36,824 bases of DNA from Planctomycetota bacterium (GTDB lineage: Bacteria; Planctomycetota; Planctomycetia; Pirellulales; Pirellulaceae), in the NCBI GenBank assembly GCA_026692885.1, contig JAPLNJ010001192.1, positions 1 to 36,824 on the forward strand, in the 5' to 3' direction. Both the position numbers and the translations under genes were made by a program. Below, in pieces: positions 17,041 to 25,028 of the stretch (positions are counted from its first letter, which is position 1; each line of letters starts with the position of its first letter). The notes below the pieces were generated by a model. That model did not search any database. It was given only the letters and a program-made list of their open reading frames with translations, and was not told the DNA's origin.

Positions 17041-18165
17041 ATGTTGACGCCTAACCGTGTCCCACTCGTTACCCTGCTCGCCCTGGCGGTCATCCCTCCC
17101 CTGGGAGCCGCCGAACTCACGGGGCAGGTTGAAAGCGTTACGGGCGCCACCATCACGATCCGCATCGAAGCCGACTCTCGCCCCAACCCGGGCGACCGCG
17201 TGGAAGTCTTCTTCGAAATTCCGGGCCTGAACGAGTTGGCGAAAGTGGCCACCGGCACGGTCACCGCGGTTCGCGGCAAAAGCGTTGAGGCGAAGATCGA
17301 GAAGTCCACGAGCAAGGTCGCTGCACGCCAACTCGTGAAGGTCTTTGCCACGCCATCGGGTTCAGACACGCTCCCCTCCGTTCCCGCCACGGGAGCCGAC
17401 GGCAAGAGCATCACCAACTCCATCGGCATGCAACTGACGCTGGTCCCCGCCGGCGAGTTCCTGATGGGCGCGCCGGAGCACGAGAACGAGACCACGAATT
17501 ACGAACGCCCTCAACATCGCGTGCGGATTACGAAGGCATTTTACCTGGGTGTGCACGAAGTGACGCAGGCGGAATTTGAGCGGCTAAGGGGGACGAATCC
17601 CAGCAAGTTCAAGCCGGTGGCGGGGCAGGACGCAGGCCGTCTCCCGGTGGAGCAGGTATCGTGGGACGACGCGGGCGACTTCTGCCGCAAACTGTCGCGG
17701 TTGCCTGCGGAAACAGCGGCGGGCCGGGTGTATTGTCTGCCCACCGAGGCACAGTGGGAATACGCTTGTCGGGCAGGCACAACCACACCCTTCAACCTTG
17801 GCTTGAGCCTTAACGGCACGGACGCAAACATCAATGGAAGTTTCCCTTACGGCACGGAGCAGAAAGGACCCAACTTGCAACGCACGACAACGGTTGGTTC
17901 CTACCGCCCCAATGCCTTTGGGTTGTACGACATGCACGGGAATGTGCGGGAATGGTGCGCGGACTGGTGCGTGGCGGGGTATGATGCGACTTCTCCGGTA
18001 AGCGACCCTTCGGGGCCGTCCTCAGGTTCGTACCGCGTGGTACGTGGCGGCAGTTGGCTCAACGCAGCTAAGTACTGTCGGTCCGCCTCCCGCACAGGCC
18101 ACAAACCCAAGGACCGCCTCAATTACATGGGATTCCGTGTCTGCTTTGTTCCGGCGAAGGACTAG
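17041..18165 (+). CDS. FGE/SUMF1-fold secreted protein, catalytic cysteine missing
   Basis: The protein has 374 residues with a signal peptide ending near PPLGAA. An N-terminal beta-rich domain of about 85 residues (ELTGQVESVTGATITIRIEA...) is shared with the next gene. The FGE fold starts near residue 125 with NSIGMQLTLVPAGEFLMG, followed by YLGVHEVTQAEFERL, LPTEAQWEYACRAGTT, NAFGLYDMHGNVREWCADW and RVVRGGSWL. Formylglycine-generating enzymes use a cysteine pair spaced C-x4-C after GGSFL. Here the first position is N341 and only C346 remains, so oxidase activity is unlikely and a ligand-binding (C-type-lectin-like) role is more plausible. It is 18 bases from the protease gene, probably in its operon. 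Confidence 0.88.
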   Translation: MLTPNRVPLVTLLALAVIPPLGAAELTGQVESVTGATITIRIEADSRPNPGDRVEVFFEIPGLNELAKVATGTVTAVRGKSVEAKIEKSTSKVAARQLVKVFATPSGSDTLPSVPATGADGKSITNSIGMQLTLVPAGEFLMGAPEHENETTNYERPQHRVRITKAFYLGVHEVTQAEFERLRGTNPSKFKPVAGQDAGRLPVEQVSWDDAGDFCRKLSRLPAETAAGRVYCLPTEAQWEYACRAGTTTPFNLGLSLNGTDANINGSFPYGTEQKGPNLQRTTTVGSYRPNAFGLYDMHGNVREWCADWCVAGYDATSPVSDPSGPSSGSYRVVRGGSWLNAAKYCRSASRTGHKPKDRLNYMGFRVCFVPAKD

Positions 18166-18267
18166 CGCGAGCGAAGGGTGGATCATGTCGTTCGACAGCC
18201 CTCCGCGAAGTTCGATGTCTGGCGTACGCAATGCGGGGCATGGCCAGCGAGACCAGGAGCACTTGTA

Positions 18268-19500
18268 ATGCCGACGCGTAACCATTTCTTCCTCGCGACA
18301 ATGTTCGCCCTAATCGCCTTCCGTCCGCTGGAAGCCGCCGAACTGAAGGGGAAGGTGGAGAGCGTGAAAGACGCCACGATCACGATCCGCCTCGAATCCG
18401 ACGTTCGCCCCAACCTGGGCGAACGCGTGGAGGTCTTCTTCGAGGTGCCGGGCCTGAACGAGTTGGCGAAAGTAGCCACGGGCACAGTCATCGCGGTCGG
18501 AGGCGGCATCGTGGAGGCGAAGATCGAGAAGTCCACGGGCACGGTCACGCCAGGCCAGATCGCGAAAATCTCCGCCGCACAAGCGCGTCCCAAGCCAACT
18601 GCCAAGACACCGCTAGACAAGACCCTGACCAACTCCATCGGCATGAAGCTGACCGTGATCCCCGCGGGCGATTTCTTGATGGGCAGCAGTGCTTCGGTTG
18701 AGGAGTCGATGAAGGCCTTCCAGCCGTATGCGCCCGTGGCGGAATCGTTCGAACGTGAACAACCCCAGCACGCGGTACGAATCAGCAAGCCGTTCTACCT
18801 GGGAACGTACGAGGTGACGCTCGGCCAGTTCCGGCAATTCGTCGAGGCCATCGACTATAAGACCGAAGCCGAGAAGAACGGCATAGGCGGCTTCGGAACA
18901 GATGAGCAGGGCAAGTGGCTGCAGCGCCCGGAATTCACCTGGCGCCAGCCAGGATTCCCGCAAACCGACGAGCATCCCGTGGTCAATGTCAGCTGGAACG
19001 ACGCAGTCGCCTTCTGCCGCTGGCTCAGCGGCAAGGAGAACCAGGTCTATCGGCTGCCTACCGAGGCCGAATGGGAATACGCCTGCCGCGCGGGAACAAC
19101 GACGCGCTACCATAACGGCGATGATCCGGAAGCGTTGCCCGAGGTGGGCAATATCGCGGACGCCGCCATCAAGCAGAAGTTCTCCGGATGGAAGGACGCG
19201 ATCAAGGCCAACGATGGTTGCGTCTTCACCGCCCCCGTCGGGAAGTTCCGGCCGAATGCGTTCGGCTTGTATGACATGCACGGAAATGCCTTCGAGTGGT
19301 GCGCTGATTGGTTCGACTCACGCTACTATGCGAAATCCCCCGCAACCGATCCAGCTGGCCCAGCATCAGGCATGATGCGTGTGATTCGGGGTGGCTGCTG
19401 GAGCTTCAAGCCGTTCGGTTCCTGCTCAACTAGCCGCCTGGGGAACCCGCCCGACTCCCAGGCCAGCCGCGTCGGTTTCCGTGTCGCCAGGAGTGATTGA
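18268..19500 (+). CDS. FGE/SUMF1-fold secreted protein, paralogue of the preceding gene
   Basis: The protein has 410 residues from ATG 18268, chosen because AGGAG lies eight bases upstream and a signal peptide follows (MPTRNHFFLATMFALIAFRP, ending LEAA). The frame is also open from 18178, but without support. The N-terminal domain AELKGKVESVKDATITIRLE is nearly the same as that of the preceding gene. The FGE domain contains NSIGMKLTVIPAGDFLMG, LPTEAEWEYACRAGTTTRYH and NAFGLYDMHGNAFEWCADWF. At the catalytic pair it has F380 and S385 (a cysteine follows at 386), so it too should lack canonical oxidase activity. It arose by tandem duplication with the gene at 17041 and then diverged at the C-terminal binding face. 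Confidence 0.88.
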   Translation: MPTRNHFFLATMFALIAFRPLEAAELKGKVESVKDATITIRLESDVRPNLGERVEVFFEVPGLNELAKVATGTVIAVGGGIVEAKIEKSTGTVTPGQIAKISAAQARPKPTAKTPLDKTLTNSIGMKLTVIPAGDFLMGSSASVEESMKAFQPYAPVAESFEREQPQHAVRISKPFYLGTYEVTLGQFRQFVEAIDYKTEAEKNGIGGFGTDEQGKWLQRPEFTWRQPGFPQTDEHPVVNVSWNDAVAFCRWLSGKENQVYRLPTEAEWEYACRAGTTTRYHNGDDPEALPEVGNIADAAIKQKFSGWKDAIKANDGCVFTAPVGKFRPNAFGLYDMHGNAFEWCADWFDSRYYAKSPATDPAGPASGMMRVIRGGCWSFKPFGSCSTSRLGNPPDSQASRVGFRVARSD

Positions 19501-19587
19501 GAACGGTGCGCCAACCAAGGAGAAGGAAGGGACGGTCTACTGCCAGCCGCCACGGAGCGTTCTCCGGCGCGGGGTTCCTCCCCAACT

Positions 19588-20166
19588 GTGACTTCGCGGA
19601 CGGTCGGGAAGTACACGATGCACCTGAATACCGCCCGGAAGCCGACCGCGTTGTGCCGGCCAGACGACCGCATCGTCCTGCTGGCCGAGCCCGCGACGAT
19701 GGAACCGGTGCTCCGCCGCGAACGATCGGCGGACCCGCCCGCGCTGCGGCCCTTGGCGGCCAAGGCGGACTACTCTCAGATGCTCTTGGCTGTCATCCCG
19801 TTCAATGCTGCCAGCCGCGCCTGGAGCCTCGAGACGAAGAACTGCCAAGCGGTCCGCATCACGGCGGACGTGCAGGCGGACATCGCCATCGCGCTCGAAT
19901 TCTTGTTTCTCGAACCGCAGGACGGTCAGTCCATGCAAAGGTTGGCAGCGATTCTGGCACAAGTCCCGGCGGATGCCGGCGACGAAAGTTGGCTACCAAG
20001 CTTCTTTTCCGGAGCCAAGTCCACCCTGACTGGCAACGTGCTGACGGTCGCGTTCTCCTTGACGCCCGAACGGTTCCTGCGCGAAGTCGCGCGACTGCAA
20101 AACCAGAAGAAACCCGAGCCGAAGCCGCCCGCCTCAGGCCCTGAATCCAAGCCGTCGAGGCCCTAG
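19588..20166 (+). CDS. Partial planctomycete-type hypothetical protein
   Basis: GTG 19588 or ATG 19618 could start this frame; neither has a clear ribosome-binding site. The segment RPDDRIVLLAEPATMEPVLR resembles the 'PDDRT-[IV]-V-L-A-x-E' stretch in the C-terminal half of larger planctomycete proteins that I know only as hypothetical. Then follow an Ala-rich alternating region (ADVQADIAIALEFLFLEPQD) and a Lys/Pro tail. The N-terminal half expected upstream is missing in 19501-19587. It is probably a decayed remnant, though the frame itself is intact for 193 codons. It is co-oriented with its neighbours. Confidence 0.45.
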   Translation: MTSRTVGKYTMHLNTARKPTALCRPDDRIVLLAEPATMEPVLRRERSADPPALRPLAAKADYSQMLLAVIPFNAASRAWSLETKNCQAVRITADVQADIAIALEFLFLEPQDGQSMQRLAAILAQVPADAGDESWLPSFFSGAKSTLTGNVLTVAFSLTPERFLREVARLQNQKKPEPKPPASGPESKPSRP

Positions 20167-20274
20167 CGCCGGTCACCACGGAGTAGCAAGACGCCTTGCG
20201 GGTGGACGTTGATCCGGAGAAACTCAGGATTCGAAAGGCGAAGAGCAGCACCCCACCCGCAGGAGATTGACCGT

Positions 20275-23145
20275 ATGCAGGACTCCATGACCCCGATTCG
20301 AAACCACCGGCTTCGGGCCGTCGTATTCTTGACGAGCCTCTGGCACCCCAGGCGGATCTTGTTCGGACTGTGTCTGCTGCTCTGCGCGCGGGAGGTCGGC
20401 GCTACACCGCCCGGACAGTATCGGTTGCTGCTGCGCCCCGGCCAGATCACAGCGGATGCCCCCGGCGTGGACTTCTCGGGTCTCGCGGACGAGCAATTCG
20501 ACGTCGGCGATCCGCCGGCGGGCCAGCCCTCGACGGGGTGGAAGACTACCGCGGGTCATAAGCAGCCGTTCCCGATCCGCGCCGTCATCGATCTCGGCGC
20601 CGAGACGCCGCTCGCCACGCTCTGGATCTACGACGCCAACAACACCGGCGACGTGGTCATTCACGCGGGCCGGCCCGAGGCCTGGAAGGCGGTGGCGACC
20701 TACGACTGCAAACGCTACAAAGCCTGGGCCGCGATCCCGCTGGACACCGTCGCCCGCTACCTGATGCTGGAGATCAAGTCGGCGGGCGCGATCTTCAACG
20801 AGATCGCCCTGGATGCGTACTCCCCGCGCGGCTGGGAGGCAGTCCAACAGGCGCAGGCCGAGGCGGAGCGCACGGCGGCCGAGCGCCAGGCCGCGCTGAA
20901 GCTCGCGCGCGAGGAGGCCCTGAAACGGCCGCTCACCGAACTGGCGCCGTTCGGCACGCTGTCGCTGGTGGACGAGGTAGTGTGCGGCGCGGCGGATCCG
21001 GGACATGACATGCGGAGCAGTCCCGCGGGCGCCACGCGCGTCGAGACCGTCTTGGGGAACCCCTGCCGCGTGCTGGCGCCTGCCAAAGACGAGTGCGCGC
21101 ACCTGACCTTCCGGCTCGGCCGGCGCAAGCTGCTGCGGCCCCACGCCGCCTACGTGCTGGCGGTGGAGTATCCCGAAGATGCGCCGCGCAGCATGGTGGT
21201 GATCAATACGGGCAACGAGACCTCGCGCGGGTTCCACACGGGCCTGGCCTTGGGCGATGCCTTGCATCCGAAATACGTCGACAACTTCGTGGAGTCGCTG
21301 AACGTGCCGCTCTCCGGCCGCTGGGAGACTTGGACGATGCTCTTCCGGCTGCACGACCGGTTTCCGGAGTTGGGTCTGGCGCGCGGTACCTCCCGCCCGC
21401 GTTCGCTGACGCCCGAAGATGGATTCGACGTGACCATCGCGCAGTTCTCGGCCAAGAACATCGCCCTGTCGCAGGGCGCGGCGGTCGGACACATTCGCCT
21501 GTACGAGGTCGTGGATCCGGACAAGCTGGCGCTGCAGGTCAATTTCCCGCCCGAGGGCTTGCCGCGCCGCCGCCTGTTCTGGCGCGAGGAGATGGCGGAC
21601 GGCGTGATCGAGGGCAAGAATGCGACGGACCGGGGGCTGGAGAATCCGCTGGACTGGTACCGCCACAAGGCCGAGCTGATGCGGTTCCTCGGCATGAATA
21701 CCTACACCAAGGACCTACTGGAGTTCGGCGCGTGCCAGCACTGGGACTCGTCGGAATACGGCGGCAACAAGTGGGTCTACTATAACGCGGACAACAAGGA
21801 CCTGTGGCGGAAGATCGTGGAGCTGATGGGGCAGTTCGGTTTCGACATCCTGCCCTACTACGAGTACAGCGGCAGCAAGGGCCAGGAGGGTCTCGGCCCT
21901 CAGCGTCGCGCCAAACCATTGACGCGCGACGACGCCTTCACCCACATCCCATGGATCGAATCAGCCAACGCGGACATCACGGATCCCGACACCTACGCCG
22001 ATTTCAGGAAGATGCTCGACCTGACCGTGATCAACCTGCAAGACAAGGCGCGGTTTGCGGGCATCTGGCTCCGGCCGCGTTCGCAACTGCCCGTCGGTTT
22101 CGGCCCCGAGGCGCTCAAGCGGTTCGCCGCCGAGGCGAACAAGCAGGTCGCCGTGACGCGCGATCAGTTGAAGGCAGACCAGACGCTCTACGCACGCTAC
22201 CTGGCGTGGTGGTACACCAAGCGTCGCGACTTTCTGGCGGCGATGCGCGATTACCTGCGCGAGAAAGGTGTCCAGGACGCCGTCGTGCTTTTCACCGGCT
22301 GCGCGGGCGAGCCGGGGCGCGGCTTCGGCGATTTCCAACCGCGGTTCTTCACCGACTCGCCAGACGTGTGGCAACCGATTCTGGCGCGAGAGGAGCACAA
22401 GCCGCCGCTGGAACGCAAGTGGCAGTTCTGGACCCCGGCGCAGGTCGTCGAGCAAGAGCTGTACCTCAAGGCGTTGCTGGCGCCGGGCGCAAACTGGGGC
22501 GGCTGGGAGATCCAGCACGCCAATCCGGCCGACGACCCGCAGACCTACCAGAACGTAGAGGGCGTACTGCTGTCGCACGCTTTCAACCGGCTGTTCACCG
22601 TCAACTCGCCGAAGACGTTGGAGCTGTTCCGCGCGCCAGCGGGACTGGCGCTCGTGCGGCACCACACGCTCAACGAGAACATGATGTTCGACGCGGCGGA
22701 CAAAGAGCAGCTCGGCTACTTCGTGGCGGACGTCGAGCGCGCGGGGGCGGCCTGCATGCAGGCCGAAGCGGTAGCCGTCGCCAACGGCGATCCGACCCTG
22801 ATCGGCTACCTCTGCGGCAGCAACTTCGGGCGCGGCTTCCCACAGGCCGTGCGCGACTTCAACGCCAATTTCCTCGCGCTGCCGGCCTTGCCCAGTCGTC
22901 GCCTGGAAGAGGCCAGCAGCGATCCGACCGTGGTCGTGCGTACCATCGATACAGACAAACACGGCACCTACGTGGCGGTCGTGAACACGGCGTGGACGCA
23001 GCGCCAACGGGTGCAGATCAAGCTGCCGGGCAGCGGCCCAGTGACGGCGCTGGCTGCCGGCAAGACGCTCACGCGGAACGGCGGCAGCATCACGCTCGAC
23101 TTGCGTCCCTATCAGTTGATCGCCCTCCGCGTGGCCGCACCGTGA
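20275..23145 (+). CDS. Secreted TIM-barrel protein, putative glycoside hydrolase
   Basis: The protein has 956 residues from ATG 20275, which has AGGAG about nine bases upstream; a long signal sequence ends near CAREVGA. Residues about 50-190 look like a discoidin/F5-8C-type jelly-roll (RAVIDLGAETPLATLWIYDA). An Ala/Glu-rich helix (near 195-225) leads to a second beta-rich part. The region from about 440 to 800 looks like a barrel with KAELMRFLGMNTYTKDLLEF, DILPYYEYSGSKGQEGLGPQ and FAGIWLRPRSQLPVGFGPEA. A C-terminal beta domain ends in RPYQLIALRV. The GH family could not be named, and catalytic acids were not assigned. It runs convergently with the Gfo/Idh/MocA gene, 51 bases apart. Confidence 0.65.
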   Translation: MQDSMTPIRNHRLRAVVFLTSLWHPRRILFGLCLLLCAREVGATPPGQYRLLLRPGQITADAPGVDFSGLADEQFDVGDPPAGQPSTGWKTTAGHKQPFPIRAVIDLGAETPLATLWIYDANNTGDVVIHAGRPEAWKAVATYDCKRYKAWAAIPLDTVARYLMLEIKSAGAIFNEIALDAYSPRGWEAVQQAQAEAERTAAERQAALKLAREEALKRPLTELAPFGTLSLVDEVVCGAADPGHDMRSSPAGATRVETVLGNPCRVLAPAKDECAHLTFRLGRRKLLRPHAAYVLAVEYPEDAPRSMVVINTGNETSRGFHTGLALGDALHPKYVDNFVESLNVPLSGRWETWTMLFRLHDRFPELGLARGTSRPRSLTPEDGFDVTIAQFSAKNIALSQGAAVGHIRLYEVVDPDKLALQVNFPPEGLPRRRLFWREEMADGVIEGKNATDRGLENPLDWYRHKAELMRFLGMNTYTKDLLEFGACQHWDSSEYGGNKWVYYNADNKDLWRKIVELMGQFGFDILPYYEYSGSKGQEGLGPQRRAKPLTRDDAFTHIPWIESANADITDPDTYADFRKMLDLTVINLQDKARFAGIWLRPRSQLPVGFGPEALKRFAAEANKQVAVTRDQLKADQTLYARYLAWWYTKRRDFLAAMRDYLREKGVQDAVVLFTGCAGEPGRGFGDFQPRFFTDSPDVWQPILAREEHKPPLERKWQFWTPAQVVEQELYLKALLAPGANWGGWEIQHANPADDPQTYQNVEGVLLSHAFNRLFTVNSPKTLELFRAPAGLALVRHHTLNENMMFDAADKEQLGYFVADVERAGAACMQAEAVAVANGDPTLIGYLCGSNFGRGFPQAVRDFNANFLALPALPSRRLEEASSDPTVVVRTIDTDKHGTYVAVVNTAWTQRQRVQIKLPGSGPVTALAAGKTLTRNGGSITLDLRPYQLIALRVAAP

Positions 23146-23196
23146 GGGCTGAAGGGCGACGACTCGCCGCAATGATCCGTGGCCAAGTAGAAACGG

Positions 23197-24651
23197 TCAG
23201 GTTAGCCACTTGGGACGATAGTTATTGTGGATCCAGCGGTCGGCCTCCGGCGCGCCGGGGACCTGCATGCGGGCGCTGTCCCACTCGATGGGTCGACCCA
23301 AGCGCAGCGCCAGGGTGCCCGGCAAGTAGGCCTCGGCAACGCGGGCTCCCACCTGGAAGTCGTTGTAGGTCGGCCGACCGCCCTTGCACGCGTCGAACCA
23401 CTCTTGCATATGATTATCGTGGGTCAGACGCGGCACGCTGAGCGGCAGGTCCTGGACGGCTTCGTGATTCAACACGCCGCGCCATTGCTTGTCGCCGTCA
23501 AGTTTCATGATGCCGGCCACACCCCAGCCATCGGCGTACAGCTGTCCCCGCTGCCCGACGAACAGACAGCCCGTGTTCGGCAGTTGTCCACGAACGCTCT
23601 TCACGCTGTCGGTGATTTCGGTGGGCGGATACTTGCCGCCATCACCCCACCACAGCGTGACCGGCGCCAGGCCGTCGCGCGCGGCGTACTCGAAACGAAA
23701 GCACCCTTGAGAAACGTAAGTCTCCCTGACGGTTTCGGCGGTCTCGGCGGTGACGCGGACCGGCGGGTTCAGTTTCAGCGCGCGGACCGGCAATTGGAAC
23801 GTATGCGCGCCTTGGCCGGACAACATGCCGTTGCACATGTCGAGCCAATTCTGGGCCGCGATGCAACCCGGCAGATAGACCCCGGCCTTGAACGGCCGCC
23901 ACGGACACGGCCCCAGCCAGAAGTCCCAGTTCAGCCCTTCGGGAAGCGAATCTTCGCCGGCCGGACGATCGTGACTGGGGGGAAACTTGCCGCAGTAGTC
24001 CGACCACAGGTAGACCCGTTCGATCGGGCCGAGCAGTCCCGCCTGAATGATCTCCACGCTGCGGCGGAAGGCCTTGCTGCTCACGCCCTGGGTACCCAAC
24101 TGCGTGGCGACTTTGCACCGCGGCGTCAACTCCAGCAGTTCGCGCGCCTCGGCGATCGTGCGTACGAGCGGTTTCTCGCAGTAGACGTGCTTGCCGGCCT
24201 GCATCGCCCGCACCGAGATCGGTGCATGCCAGCGAGCGCCGATGGCGAGCACCACGGCATCGAGCGATTTCTCCGCATCCAGCAGCTTCCGATAGTCCTC
24301 GTAGAACCGGGCCTGCTCCACGGCCCGGTTGCCGCCCTCGACGGTCCCGGCGAGGGTCTGGCGCAGACTGGCGAATTGCCGCTGATCGACGTCGCAGAAC
24401 GCCACCAGGTTTTCGCCCTGGCGGAGGATCTCCGTCATCAGCGCTCGGCTACGCCCGCCCGTTCCCACGGCAGCCACGTTCAGCCGCTGGCTGGGCGCCT
24501 GGGCGCCGAACAGTCGCGACGGGAGGACCAGGGGCGCGGCAAGCGCCCCAGCACCAGCTGCGACGGCCGTCGTCAGCAACTTCCGCCGGGTCACTCGCGC
24601 CGTACCGAGCCGAGGAGATCTGCGGATGGTGTCACGTGTGAAACGAGGCAT
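23197..24651 (-). CDS. Gfo/Idh/MocA-family oxidoreductase with Tat signal
   Basis: The protein has 484 residues from ATG 24651; AGGAGCAGGG lies just upstream. A longer open frame to 24798 lacks a ribosome-binding site and would bury the export signal. A twin-arginine signal, TRRKLLTTAVAAGAGALAAP, has R22-R23. The NAD(P)-binding fold starts with NVAAVGTGGRS (G63-x-G-G), and the family's C-E-K-P motif is at 158-161 (HVYCEKPLV). The C-terminal domain includes NWDFWLGPCPWRPF and QNWLDMCNGMLSGQGAHTF, usual in planctomycete members. They typically oxidise or epimerise sugars with a bound cofactor in the periplasm. Its position between two secreted glycosidase-like genes suggests action on released sugars; substrate unknown. 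Confidence 0.9.
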   Translation of the reverse strand: MPRFTRDTIRRSPRLGTARVTRRKLLTTAVAAGAGALAAPLVLPSRLFGAQAPSQRLNVAAVGTGGRSRALMTEILRQGENLVAFCDVDQRQFASLRQTLAGTVEGGNRAVEQARFYEDYRKLLDAEKSLDAVVLAIGARWHAPISVRAMQAGKHVYCEKPLVRTIAEARELLELTPRCKVATQLGTQGVSSKAFRRSVEIIQAGLLGPIERVYLWSDYCGKFPPSHDRPAGEDSLPEGLNWDFWLGPCPWRPFKAGVYLPGCIAAQNWLDMCNGMLSGQGAHTFQLPVRALKLNPPVRVTAETAETVRETYVSQGCFRFEYAARDGLAPVTLWWGDGGKYPPTEITDSVKSVRGQLPNTGCLFVGQRGQLYADGWGVAGIMKLDGDKQWRGVLNHEAVQDLPLSVPRLTHDNHMQEWFDACKGGRPTYNDFQVGARVAEAYLPGTLALRLGRPIEWDSARMQVPGAPEADRWIHNNYRPKWLT

Positions 24652-24738
24652 TTTCCCTGCTCCTGTGAGGAAGACCTGAAGACGCACCAGCATGGTCAAC
24701 TTACGTTGGCTCAGCGTGGCCTGCAAGCCGGTATTCAT

Positions 24739-24763
24739 GTACGACGGCTCTCCGAGGCCGTCG
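24739..24763. repeat. Single-arm copy of the TACGACGGC palindromic family
   Basis: GTACGACGGCTCTCCGAGGC and the following CGTCG match one arm of the element at 24890-24961. It lies in the divergent intergenic region upstream of the Gfo/Idh/MocA gene. Its partner arm is absent, so it is a half element. Confidence 0.65.
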
Positions 24764-24889
24764 CGTCTTCTGATTCCCCCACGCCCTCCCGTTGCCACGA
24801 CAAATCATTTCGTGTGAAATGTACCCGAGACCCTGCGACGCCCCTTTCGGCCGAATACGGCGGTCTCGAAGAGTCGTGAAGGAATTGGT

Positions 24890-24961
24890 GTACGCCGGCC
24901 CTCCGAGGCCGTCGAGACTGGGACTTCGAGGGTTCCCGACGGCCTCGGAGGGTCGTCGTAC
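24890..24961. repeat. Palindromic repeat, TACGACGGCCCTCCGAGG family
   Basis: Arms 24890-24914 and 24937-24961 pair over 25 bp with two mismatches around a 22-nt loop. It lies 67 bases upstream of the gene starting at 25029. It is related to 24739-24763 and, more distantly, to 32015-32071. Confidence 0.85.
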
Positions 24962-25028
24962 AGGCTGAAGTCAGTTCTGGGATGGACTCTCATTTCGGCG
25001 CGATCAACAAAAACATTGGGGGTAAACG

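Larger units (their letters stand above)
24652..25028. other. Divergent intergenic region
   Basis: The region lies between the divergent oxidoreductase (-) and glycosidase-like (+) genes. Besides the repeats at 24739-24763 and 24890-24961 I see no gene. Promoters for both directions should lie here; none is recognisable by eye. Confidence 0.5.

Noticed and set aside
17990..19480. Diversity-generating retroelement target in the FGE-fold genes
   Set aside because: No reverse transcriptase, template repeat or adenine-specific substitution pattern was seen in the window; kept only as something to search for elsewhere.
23227..24879. Plus-strand open frame opposite the Gfo/Idh/MocA gene
   Set aside because: The minus strand carries the Tat signal, NAD-binding and E-K-P motifs; this frame has none.
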